Part shown: piece by piece, positions 20,160-27,886 of the stretch | Position numbering within the stretch: the stretch's first letter is position 1 | Layout: the number at the start of each line of letters is the position of its first letter | Made by a program: the position numbers and the translations under genes | From: SPDF01 sp963699825 | Lineage (GTDB): Bacteria > Gemmatimonadota > Gemmatimonadetes > Gemmatimonadales > GWC2-71-9 | Direction: 5' to 3' | Length of the DNA stretch: 64,000 nt | Assembly: GCA_963699825.1 (NCBI GenBank) | Contig: CAVOVI010000009.1 | Coordinates: forward strand, 124,001-188,000 | The notes under the pieces: model-generated | Database searches by the model: none | Seen by the model: only the letters and a program-made list of their open reading frames with translations | What the model was told of the DNA's origin: nothing

Positions 20160-21722
20160 CTACGGTCGGAAGACAACCCAGGTCAGCTTGCCCTCCTCCA
20201 CGGTCACCGTGCGGAAGACCCTGCGGCCGTTGATCTCCGTCCCGACCAGGTAGGTGCCCGGCGGCACGTCACTCACGGCGAAGTTCTCGTCGTAGAGCGG
20301 ATGCGGATGGTTCTTCGGCCCGTACGTCTCGGCGAACGAGTACGGCGTCTCCGCCGGGTCAGGCTTGATGATGCCATAGATCCGCGCCTGTTCCACCGGT
20401 CTGCCGTCGTCGTCGAGCACCTGCCCCGCCACGATCCCGGTCCCGGGAAGTGGCTGGATCCACAGTTCGGGGTTCGTGGTGTACTCGGGATAGCGCTGGA
20501 GAGAATCCACAATCAGATGGACGTCCTCGACTGGAGAGAGGTGTACCTCCAGATGCAGGTGATCGTTGGTCGCGCGGCCGGTGTTACCGACCTCGCTGAT
20601 CACGTCACCGGCGGCCACCCGCTGCCCGAGGGAGACCTTCAGCAGCGAGTTGTGGTAGTACACCGAGTAGATGTACTTCGTCCCGCCGGCCTTGAGTACC
20701 GAGTCGTGCCGGATGGCGACGGTGAGCGCGCCTGCCTCGGCGGGCCCGGCGTACACCACGAGCCCACTGCCGATCGCGTGGACCGGCGTCCCGTCGGAGT
20801 TGTTGAACTCGACGCCCTGGTGCGGCTGGAAGTTGCCGCCCATCGTCGAGCCGTACCGATAGGTCTGGTCGATGTAGCTGTTGTCGTCCAGGGCAATCGG
20901 GCGCTCGAACCAGTTCGTCTTCGGCGCGGCGGGCGCCCCGGCGGGTCGAGCCAGCCGTCCGGCGCGCTCGTAGCAGGGTGTGGTATCGCTCACCTCGCGG
21001 ATGCCGCAGAGCGTGCCCTGCCAGTTGTCGAGCCGGCCGAGCGGGGGGAATCCGGCATAGCCGCGCGGGCTGACCGAGACCGCCCCGTCGGGGCTCCTGG
21101 TCATCGCCACCGAGCCGGCCAGGGTGGAGAGCAGGAGGCCGGTCCGGGAGCGGGTGATGCGGCGGATGTACTCGTTGGGAAGCACGATGAGCGCGGTGTC
21201 GGCGGGGCCGCGGGCGGCCGGGCCGGCGGCGTCGACGTAGGCGGTCCAATGCTCCCCGTCGTCGAGGCTCATCAGCAAACCGTCCGCCGTGCCGATCCAG
21301 ACCGAGTTCCCCCGCATGACAATGCCGGCCGGCGCCACGTACTGCCACTCGGGGCCAAGCTCGCTGAACGTCCAGTTGCGCCACGTCTGTCCACCGTCTC
21401 GCGACACTCCCCAGCCATTCCCGACCGTCCCGTACCAGACGTCGCCGCGGGGCCCGAACGCGATCGAACCCACGAAGTCCCAGGAAAGCGACCCTGGCGT
21501 GGTGTCGCTCTTGATCTGCTGCCATGCGGTGCCACCTGCCGGAAGGACGTAAATGCCCCGGCCGTAGGTGCCCGCCCAGATGCCGCCGGAGGGGTCGCGG
21601 GCGAGGGTCAACACGTGAACACCCCACCCCGTGGTATCGGGAAGCGGGGGCAGCGAATTCTGTGCGGCGAGTGAGGCCGGCACGATTGCGAGGCTGAGCA
21701 CCATCCAACGACTGAGCTTCAT
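20160..21722 (-). CDS. Beta-propeller fused to M23 metallopeptidase
   Basis: About 520-residue exported protein. After a signal peptide (MKLSRWMVLSLAIVPASLAA) come repeated photosystem-stability/BNR-like blades with W-x-G-T motifs (IWAGTYGRGIYVLP, VWYGTVGNGWGVSRDGGQTW). The M23/LytM part follows, with HQGVEF where HxGxD is usual and the second metal motif DHLHLEVH. A C-terminal carboxypeptidase-regulatory-like domain ends the protein. The propeller-M23 fusion suggests envelope peptidoglycan or protein processing. An ATG at 21761 overlapping the SDR stop is an alternative start. Confidence 0.78.
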   Translation of the reverse strand: MKLSRWMVLSLAIVPASLAAQNSLPPLPDTTGWGVHVLTLARDPSGGIWAGTYGRGIYVLPAGGTAWQQIKSDTTPGSLSWDFVGSIAFGPRGDVWYGTVGNGWGVSRDGGQTWRNWTFSELGPEWQYVAPAGIVMRGNSVWIGTADGLLMSLDDGEHWTAYVDAAGPAARGPADTALIVLPNEYIRRITRSRTGLLLSTLAGSVAMTRSPDGAVSVSPRGYAGFPPLGRLDNWQGTLCGIREVSDTTPCYERAGRLARPAGAPAAPKTNWFERPIALDDNSYIDQTYRYGSTMGGNFQPHQGVEFNNSDGTPVHAIGSGLVVYAGPAEAGALTVAIRHDSVLKAGGTKYIYSVYYHNSLLKVSLGQRVAAGDVISEVGNTGRATNDHLHLEVHLSPVEDVHLIVDSLQRYPEYTTNPELWIQPLPGTGIVAGQVLDDDGRPVEQARIYGIIKPDPAETPYSFAETYGPKNHPHPLYDENFAVSDVPPGTYLVGTEINGRRVFRTVTVEEGKLTWVVFRP

Positions 21723-21757
21723 GGCGCGCACCAGGGTGAAGTAGACGGAGGAACGGG

Positions 21758-22453
21758 TCATACCGGACCGAGCCGCAGCCAGTCCAGCTGCACGTGGGGC
21801 GGCCGGGTGGCGGCGAAGACGATCGCGGCCGCCACGTCCGCGGGCCGGAGCATCCGGGCGCGGGGGGTGAACCCCTCCCTCGAGTCGGGATCCACCGCGT
21901 CCCAGGCAGCCGTGTCGGTCGGCCCCGGTGAGATGAGGGTGAACCGGACCCCCGTACCACGATGTTCGGCCACCAGCGTCTCGTGCAACCCCCGCACACC
22001 GAACTTGGCGGCGGCATACGCGGCATTCCCCGGAAATCCGTGGTGATCGGCGATGGACCCAACCGTCACGACGACCCCGCCAGCCCCCGCGCGCATCATC
22101 GGCACGAACGCCTTCGCCACCAGCCAGGGGCCGCGAAGGTTGGCGGCGACCTGGGCATCGAACTCGGCGGTGGTGGTCTCCTCGAACGGCGCCAGGTGGA
22201 AGGCGCCCGCGTTGTTGACGAGGATGTCGGGCGCCCCCCATTCGGTGCGCACCAGGTCGGCGGCGATCTTCACCTGGGTGGCGTCGGTCACGTCACACCG
22301 AAGATCCAGGGCGTCGGCCCCGTGCGCAGGCGCGAGGGAACGGGACATGCGCACCACCCGTGCCCCTTCGCCGGCAAGCAGCCTGGCGGTGGCCTCGCCG
22401 ATGCCGCGGGAAGCGCCGGTGACCACGGCGATCCGACCCTGCAGCGCGCTCAC
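21758..22453 (-). CDS. Short-chain dehydrogenase/reductase
   Basis: Classical SDR of 231 residues: NAD(P) motif VVTGASRGIGEATARLL, NNAG, a serine in VTVGSIADHHG and catalytic Tyr/Lys in AAYAAAKFG. The arginine after the glycine motif and the following basic segment favour NADP. It overlaps the folE stop by four bases and is next to a PTPS-type enzyme, so a sepiapterin-reductase-like role in tetrahydropterin synthesis is possible but only inferred. Confidence 0.85.
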   Translation of the reverse strand: MSALQGRIAVVTGASRGIGEATARLLAGEGARVVRMSRSLAPAHGADALDLRCDVTDATQVKIAADLVRTEWGAPDILVNNAGAFHLAPFEETTTAEFDAQVAANLRGPWLVAKAFVPMMRAGAGGVVVTVGSIADHHGFPGNAAYAAAKFGVRGLHETLVAEHRGTGVRFTLISPGPTDTAAWDAVDPDSREGFTPRARMLRPADVAAAIVFAATRPPHVQLDWLRLGPV

Positions 22454-23040
22454 TCGGATTCCGCCCCGGTTCCGTGGGCGAGGCGGAGGAACTCTGCCCG
22501 GGTCTTCGAGTCGCTGGTGAAGATGCCGCGGAGCGCACTGGTGACGGTCCGCGAACGCTGCTTCTCCACGCCTCGCATCATCATGCAGAGGTGCGACGCC
22601 TCGAGCACCACCCCTACCCCGCGCGGTGCGACCACGTCCATGATGGCGTTGGCCACCTGGTCGGTGAGCCGCTCCTGCACCTGCAGGCGTCGGGCGAAGA
22701 CATCCACGATGCGCGGCAGTTTGGAGAGCCCGAGGATGCGCTGGTCGGGAATGTAGGCGACGTGCGCGACGCCGAAGAAGGGGAGCAGGTGGTGCTCACA
22801 CAGGGAGTAGAACTCGATGTCGCGCACCAGGATCATGCTTTCGTGCTCTTCCTCGAAGAGCGCATCGCCGACCGCGTCCTCGACCGTGAGGTCGTACCCA
22901 CGGGTCAGCCACCGGAGCGACGCCTCGACGCGCTCCGGGGTCTTGGCCAGTCCCTGGCGGTCGGGATCCTCGCCCAACCCGGCGAGGAGCTGCCGGACGA
23001 GCGGCGCGAGCGGCGTTTCAGCCACCGAAATATTCGACAT
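22450..23040 (-). CDS. folE: GTP cyclohydrolase I FolE
   Basis: Converts GTP to 7,8-dihydroneopterin triphosphate, the first step to folate, queuosine precursors and biopterin. The 196-residue protein has the zinc ligands in FYSLCEHHLLPFFG and CMMMRG, and the substrate segment LGLSKLPRIVDVFARRLQVQ. The ATG at 23038-23040 lies inside the 3' end of the pterin synthase gene, so the two are co-translated. Confidence 0.95.
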   Translation of the reverse strand: MSNISVAETPLAPLVRQLLAGLGEDPDRQGLAKTPERVEASLRWLTRGYDLTVEDAVGDALFEEEHESMILVRDIEFYSLCEHHLLPFFGVAHVAYIPDQRILGLSKLPRIVDVFARRLQVQERLTDQVANAIMDVVAPRGVGVVLEASHLCMMMRGVEKQRSRTVTSALRGIFTSDSKTRAEFLRLAHGTGAESE

Positions 23041-23432
23041 AATTCCTCGGGGTTTCCCAGAGCCGGACTCGGTGAAGGGTCCCCGCCGGCAAGAGCGGGA
23101 GCGATCGCTTCCCAGCAGAAGACCGCGATGTTCTCGGCGGATGGGATGTGATCGCGGAAGTACGGCACGTCGAGATTCAGGTTGCGGTGATCGAGGACAC
23201 TGCAGACGTGCGCGTCGACCAGCTCCTTCAGCACCGCGATGTCGAGCACGTAGCCCGTCTTCGGATCGATCGGGCCCTCGACCGCCACCTCGAGCTCGTA
23301 GTTGTGCCCGTGGTAGTTGGGGTTGTTGCACGGCCCGAAGGTGGCGCGGTTCCACGCGTCAGATTCTGCGGGATTATGAAGGCGGTGGGCCGCATTGAAG
23401 TGGACCCGCCGGGTGACGGTGCACGAGGGCAT
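23018..23432 (-). CDS. 6-pyruvoyl/6-carboxy-tetrahydropterin synthase (one frame break)
   Basis: T-fold zinc enzyme of about 137 residues acting on the FolE product. Motifs: VHFNAAHRL (first His), FGPCNNPNYHGHNYELEV with the catalytic Cys and the two zinc His, and GPIDPKTGYVLDIAVLK. The CNNPN-x-HGH form is that of 6-pyruvoyl-tetrahydropterin synthases and their Bacteroidota-type relatives, not the shorter CGRLHGH of E. coli QueD. A +1 break near 23088 leads to the true end LHRVRLWETPRNYVEYFGG. It overlaps folE. Confidence 0.85.
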
Positions 23433-23506
23433 CGGGATTCCCGAATAAAGATGACGGAAATTGGGCGAATTGCGGGCGAGGTCAAGCGCTGGGCGGCCCG
23501 AACGCA

Positions 23507-23533
23507 CAAAGCGCCGACGAGGTGCGTCGGCGC
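23507..23533 (-). terminator. Rho-independent terminator of the ncRNA
   Basis: Stem of nine pairs (GCGCCGACG at 23511-23519 with 23525-23533) around a 5-base loop; on the minus strand it is followed by TTTGTG. It separates the ncRNA from the pterin synthase gene. Confidence 0.7.
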
Positions 23534-23701
23534 CCGGGTGCGGACGATGGTGGGAAGGGTGTCTTGAAGCCCGAAAGAAAGTTGCGGTATCCTCGCCCCG
23601 GCGTCTGTCTTCCCCTGAGGGGCATGGCATCAGCCACGGTATGTGGACCCTATCTACGGACTGTTGGCTCAAGCACATGGTTCCCCACCACCGCCCGACA
23701 C
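23507..23701 (-). ncRNA. Candidate non-coding RNA, 6S RNA-like
   Basis: No open frame covers this stretch, yet on the minus strand it has a good promoter (23706-23734) and a strong terminator (23507-23533). Near the 5' end GGGCGGTGGTGGG (23696-23684) can pair over 13 positions, G-U included, with CCCACCATCGTCC (23554-23542), closing a domain of about 155 nt with large internal loops. Inside, TTGAGCC followed by a CCAC-ATACC-GTGGC hairpin resembles the TGAGCC and CCAC...GTGGC elements of enterobacterial 6S RNA. Size and closing stem fit 6S. The alternative is a leader regulating the pterin operon 75 bases downstream. Confidence 0.5.
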
Positions 23702-23705
23702 TGCT

Positions 23706-23734
23706 AAGATACGAGCCGGTCCCAACCCCGTCAA
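23706..23734 (-). promoter_or_regulatory. Promoter of the ncRNA
   Basis: On the minus strand TTGACG (23734-23729) and TATCTT (23711-23706) are separated by exactly 17 bases. The start point would fall near 23699-23702, just before the closing stem of the predicted RNA. Confidence 0.65.
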
Positions 23735-23755
23735 CAACGACGCCGGAGCACGCCC

Positions 23756-23926
23756 ATGTCGTCTCGCCTTACGCTGGTCCTGGCACTCGCCGCCCTGGTG
23801 CTCTGGTTCATCCTGCTGGTGCCCGTGGGCGTCCAGGCGGGGGCAGTTCACCTGCTGCTGGCGTCGGGCATCGTCCTGCTGGTCCGCTGGTGGGCGCTCA
23901 GGCCGGAGGGCGCCCGACCGGAATAG
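23756..23926 (+). CDS. Small two-helix membrane protein (DUF5670/Lmo0937-like)
   Basis: 56 codons: MSSRLTLVLALAALVLWFIL begins the first hydrophobic helix, and AVHLLLASGIVLLVRWW is the second, followed by a short charged tail. The layout matches the tiny Lmo0937/DUF5670 membrane proteins. GGAG lies eight bases before the ATG. The gene starts divergently from the ncRNA promoter. Function unknown; too short for most ORF filters. Confidence 0.65.
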   Translation: MSSRLTLVLALAALVLWFILLVPVGVQAGAVHLLLASGIVLLVRWWALRPEGARPE

Positions 23927-23928
23927 CT

Positions 23929-23985
23929 CACACGAAGGCACGAAGGACACGAAGGAGGCGGGGGCTCACACGAAGCCACGAAGCC
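23929..23985. repeat. CACGAAGG-type short repeats
   Basis: Direct repetition of CACGAAGG-like 8-9-mers (CACACGAAGGCACGAAGG, then ACACGAAGG, then CACACGAAGCCACGAAG). Similar strings are common in intergenic DNA of many uncultured bacteria. Here they lie next to the dispersed palindromes and the GIY-YIG gene. Confidence 0.6.
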
Positions 23986-23989
23986 CCCA

Positions 23990-24061
23990 CTTCTGTCATT
24001 ACAGGGCCGCGCCCCCACTTCTGTCATTGCGAGGCCACGCAGTGGCCGAAGCAATCTCGAT
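23990..24061. repeat. Dispersed palindromic repeat, left of GIY-YIG gene
   Basis: A partial copy (ACTTCTGTCATT, 23990-24001) and a full copy (about 24017-24061) reading TGTCATTGCGAGGCCAC, then GTGGCCGAAGCAATCTCGAT. The full copy ends exactly one base before the stop codon of the GIY-YIG gene (24062-24064). Confidence 0.85.
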
Positions 24062-24355
24062 CTACAACTCCTCCCACAGATCCCGCCACGTCGGGTTCAT
24101 CGCCGCCACCAGCGCGATCTTCTTCCGACGTGACCCGGCTTTGAGCTGTCGCTCCCGGTGGACCGCGCTGGCGGGGTTAGCATGAACCTCGTACCAGACC
24201 AGATGACGCACGCGGTACCGCGAAGTGAAAGCACCGCCTAGTCCTGCCCGGTGTTGGGCGACCCGGCGGCGCAGGTCTCTTGTGACCCCAGTATACAGAA
24301 CGCGGTGCGAGGCATTCGCGAGGATATACACGTATAGATACCGTCGACCAGGCAT
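24062..24355 (-). CDS. GIY-YIG nuclease superfamily protein
   Basis: 97-residue single-domain protein of the UPF0213-like type. It shows YLYVYILANASHRVLYTGVT, where GIY and YIG are replaced by VYI and YTG, the catalytic Arg in RDLRRRVAQHRAG, and a Glu in the RERQLKAGSRRKK helix. The cleavage target is unknown. The gene is bracketed by inverted copies of the dispersed palindrome: the left copy touches its stop codon and the right one starts 44 bases before its ATG. This arrangement suggests that gene and repeat belong together. Confidence 0.85.
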   Translation of the reverse strand: MPGRRYLYVYILANASHRVLYTGVTRDLRRRVAQHRAGLGGAFTSRYRVRHLVWYEVHANPASAVHRERQLKAGSRRKKIALVAAMNPTWRDLWEEL

Positions 24356-24398
24356 GCCCCCAGATGGCGGGCACGGATCAACAGGCTGTCAAACAACC

Positions 24399-24521
24399 AT
24401 CGAGATTGCTTCGTCGGCCCCTCCGGGGCCTCCTCGCAATGACAGAAGGGAACGGCCTCACCGCCTCACTGGCCCGCAACATCGCAAACTTGCGGGGCCT
24501 CCTCGCAATGACAGAAGGTCC
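24399..24521. repeat. Dispersed palindromic repeats, right of GIY-YIG gene
   Basis: An inverted full copy (24399-24447: ATCGAGATTGCTTCGTCGGC, then GGGGCCTCCTCGCAATGACA) and a half copy (about 24491-24518: TGCGGGGCCTCCTCGCAATG and ACAGAAGG). Relative to the copy at 24017-24061 the full copy is in opposite orientation. The half copy ends at the stop of the GNAT gene. Confidence 0.85.
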
Positions 24522-25472
24522 TCAGATCTCCCAATTGGAGAAGAGCACCCCCGAGAGCGGTTGCTCCGGATACCCACCGAGCGACATCCGCAGGTCGGTC
24601 CAGTGGCTCTCCCACCCCGCGGTGATGAGTCCGCGGTAGGCCTCCGCCTGTCCCGACTGGCAGCGGACCGTCACCCGCTCCACCCCTTCCTCGTCGGCCA
24701 CCGCCTCGATCCCCGTCAGCACGGCCTGCATCGCCGGGACATCGACTGCCACCAGTTTCAGGACGCGGAGGTCCTCGCGCGGGCGTCCATGCGCGAGCGG
24801 CACCGCGTGCCACACGGCGAATGCCGCGAGGGTGCCCTCGCGACGGTAGAGCGTCGTGTCCCCCACATCGAGCTCCGAGGTGAGGCGGATCTCCCGGTCG
24901 AATGAGATGCCCGGCGCCACGGCCTCAACGAGTTGGGCACATTCAGCGACGGCATCCACCCCACCATCCCGGGAGAGCCGGGTGCACCCGACCGTCGGCC
25001 CGGATCCAGGGACCCGCGCCACTGTGATGGTCAGGTGGCCGGGGAGGAAGCCGAGCCGGCTGTAGAAGCCGATGTTCTCGACGGTGCGAGGCATCGTCTC
25101 CAGCCCGATGGTCCGTGCGCCCTTCGCCTTGAGCCAATCGATTCCGGCGAGGACAATCACCTTCCCAAGTCCTTCCCCCTGTCGATCGGGTCGTACGGCA
25201 AGCGGCCCCATCCACCCCTCGGAGCCAGAGAGGTGCGCGAGGTTGAACGCCGCGATGTCACCCGCGTGGTCACGCCAGAGCATCGCTCCCTTCCCCGCCG
25301 ACTCGAGGGCAAAGCGCCAGACGTCATAGTTGAGATGGGGCACCCGGACGCCCGGCATGCCGTCGCGCCGGTAGCGGTCGGTGAAGGCGCTGGAGAAGAT
25401 CTTGTTGAGGGGATCGATATCCTCGAGGGTGGGGCGCTCCGGCCCCCGCAGCCCCTCCTTACGCCGCCACAT
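24522..25472 (-). CDS. GNAT family acetyltransferase
   Basis: 316 residues. An N-terminal GNAT domain has the acetyl-CoA motif RPDRQGEGLGKVIVLAGIDW and the downstream NIGFYSRLGFLPG. The C-terminal half has a second, weaker GNAT-like pattern ending EAYRGLITAGWESHWTDLRM. Substrate unknown. The ATG at 25472 lies within the last codons of sbcC, so it is translated with the SbcCD genes; whether it acts with them is not known. Confidence 0.8.
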   Translation of the reverse strand: MWRRKEGLRGPERPTLEDIDPLNKIFSSAFTDRYRRDGMPGVRVPHLNYDVWRFALESAGKGAMLWRDHAGDIAAFNLAHLSGSEGWMGPLAVRPDRQGEGLGKVIVLAGIDWLKAKGARTIGLETMPRTVENIGFYSRLGFLPGHLTITVARVPGSGPTVGCTRLSRDGGVDAVAECAQLVEAVAPGISFDREIRLTSELDVGDTTLYRREGTLAAFAVWHAVPLAHGRPREDLRVLKLVAVDVPAMQAVLTGIEAVADEEGVERVTVRCQSGQAEAYRGLITAGWESHWTDLRMSLGGYPEQPLSGVLFSNWEI

Positions 25473-27886
25473 CGCGGCCTCCACCCTCCAGAACTTCCTC
25501 GTGGACCACGGCCACCCGGCGGGCTGGATCCCGTTCCACGCGAATGATCCGGTCGAACCCTTCGCGGACCGCCTCGATGTGGGTGATGAGGATGACCTGC
25601 GGGAAGCGGTCCGCCAGGCTCCGGAGGAGTTCCATGACGGCGGCGCGCCGTTCCTCGTCAAGCGAACCGAAGATCTCGTCCAGCACCAGCAGCGAGAGCG
25701 GCTGCCCCGCTCGCTCGGCGATCATCTGGCTGATGGCAAGCCGGAGCGCCAGGTAGGCCACGTCTTCCTCGCCACCTGAAATGACCGGCTTGACCTCGCC
25801 CTCGTCCACCAGCGTCGGGGTATAACTCTCGTCGAGTTCCAGATCCGTATACCGACCGTTGGTGAGGTCGCGCAGGAAGCTGGAGGCGAGTTCCGACAGG
25901 TCGGGTCGGAGCTGGGTGTTGAGGTCGGTGCGCAGGTCGGTCAGCGCCCGGTCGAGTTCCTGCGTCACGAGGAACCGCGCCTCGACCCGCTTGACCTCCT
26001 CTTCGCGCGCCTGCCGCTCCTTCCGTCGCTGGGCCGCGGCCCGCGCGGCCTCCTCGGCGGTGGCCCGCTCCCCCTTGGCCTCCACGACCTGCAGCTCGGC
26101 CCGTCGCCGCTCTTCCTCCACCGCGGTCACGAGCCCGCGCACCTCCTCGAACTCCGGTTCCGAGAAGCCGAGTTCCTGGCGCTGATGCCGCAATGCCGTC
26201 AGGACCTCCTCGCGGACGGTCACCGCCTGCTCCGCGGCCAACAACTCCGGCGCGAGCCGGGCAGCGCGCTCCGCGAGCCCGCGATATCGCTCGGCCTCCA
26301 GCGCCTTGGCCTCAAGGGCCTTCAGCTCCTGCTGAACGATCTTGTGACGCTCGGGGTCGTACGTCCCCTCCGCCCCCTTGAGTGACGCCTGCAACTCGGC
26401 GATGGTCCGCTCCTGGAGCGCCCGCTTCTCCCGGAGCGCAGGCGCCTCTCTCAGCGGCGCCTCGATGCCGGCCAACCGCCGCGGCAGCGGCCTCAGCAGC
26501 GGCCTCCGCCTTCACCCGCTGCGCCTCCAGCTCCTGGACCTCCGCCGGTTCAGGCTCGAGCTGCGCCACCCGCTTCTTGTAGAAGTTGCCGTTGAACTTC
26601 ACTTCCTCGACCTGGCGCCCCAGGACCTCGCGCACCGACTCGAAGTCCTCGCCGAGCGGCCGGGAGCAGGTTGGGCATGCGCCCTCCTGCCCCGCCTTGG
26701 TGATGCGGTCAAACTGCTCCTGCAGGTCGCGATACTGGTCGCGCAGCGCGAGGAGCTTGGTGCGCGCATCCTGAAGGTCCCGTACCCACGCGGTGTGCTT
26801 CTCCTCCGCCTGCTCCGCAGCCACCAGGGAGGCCGCCCGCGCGGTCGCGGCGGCTGCGCGGGCCGCGTCCAGCTGTTCGGCGGTGGGAAGCGCGGCGAGC
26901 CGCTGATCGAGGTCGGCGAGCGCGGTGCGCGCGGCCTCGATCTTCGCGGCCAGCGCGGCCCGATGCGACGACGCCGCGTACAGCTGCTGCAGCGCCTCGT
27001 GCTCGGCGCGCAGCGCCGGCAACGGCGCCAGCTCCTCCGCGAGGCCCGCGAGATGGGTTTGCGCCTGCAGGGCGTCGGCGATCTGCCGGTCGAGATCGCG
27101 GGTCCGCTCCTGCGACGTGGTCACCTGATGCTCGGCGACCCGAATATCCCCCTCGAGCGACTGCACCCGGGTCCGGAGCTGCTGCATCGTGTCCCATCGG
27201 GGGGCGACGTCGGCGAGGCGGGCCGCGGCCGCGCGCACCGCCTCCTGCGCATTCTTGTCGCGTTCGCTCGCCGCAGCAGCCAGGCCGGCAACCCGCGCCT
27301 CCTCGGCGTCGAGCTCGCCGGCATCGATGAGCCCCGCCTGCAACGCCTGGAGCCGCGCGCGCAGCTCACTGCGTGTTTCCTTGAGCTTCTCCTGCGCCAC
27401 CCGCAGTCGTTCGAACCCGAGGACCCGCGCCAGGAATTGCGCCCGTTCCGGAGCGCTCATCTTGGCCATGACCATCAGGTCCTTCTGGCCGGTGAAGTAG
27501 GTGTTGAAGAACTCGGCGCGGGTCATCCCGAGCAGATGGGAGAGCTTCTCGGTGACAGTGGCGAGGCTGTTGGCGATGGGGGCCGGGTCGCCATCCTGAA
27601 ACAGCTCGGCCTGGCTGAGGCTGCGCGTGACCCGGAACTCATGCGCGCCAAGCGCGAAGTCCAGTTCGACCCGCACTGGCGAACGTGGCGGAGCGCCGCG
27701 GCGCCGGATCGAATCGCGGGTGCCACGTGCCGCCGGTGTGCCATACATCGCGAAGGCGATGGCCTCCAGCAGCGTGGACTTGCCGGAGCCGTTGGCGCCG
27801 ACGATGCCGGTGAGACCCGCGCCGAGGATCAATTCGGAGTCCTCGTGCTGGCGGAAGTTCACGAGGCGGAGGCGATGGATCTGCAT
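25459..27886 (-). CDS. sbcC: Exonuclease SbcC / Rad50-like ATPase (one frame break)
   Basis: SMC-like partner of SbcD that opens and trims DNA ends and hairpins. About 808 residues: Walker A GANGSGKSTLLEAI, long coiled coils, a zinc hook CPTC near residue 404, a second coiled coil, the ABC signature ISGGEEDVAYLALRLA and Walker B LLVLDEIFGSLDEE. The +1 break is near 26470, inside the returning coiled coil. The start ATG overlaps the sbcD stop (TGATG). At this length it is closer to archaeal Rad50 than to the longer E. coli SbcC. Confidence 0.92.

Noticed and set aside
23929..23985. CACGAAGG repeats as a short coding region
   Set aside because: All frames give low-complexity Lys/Glu/Thr strings with no start context.
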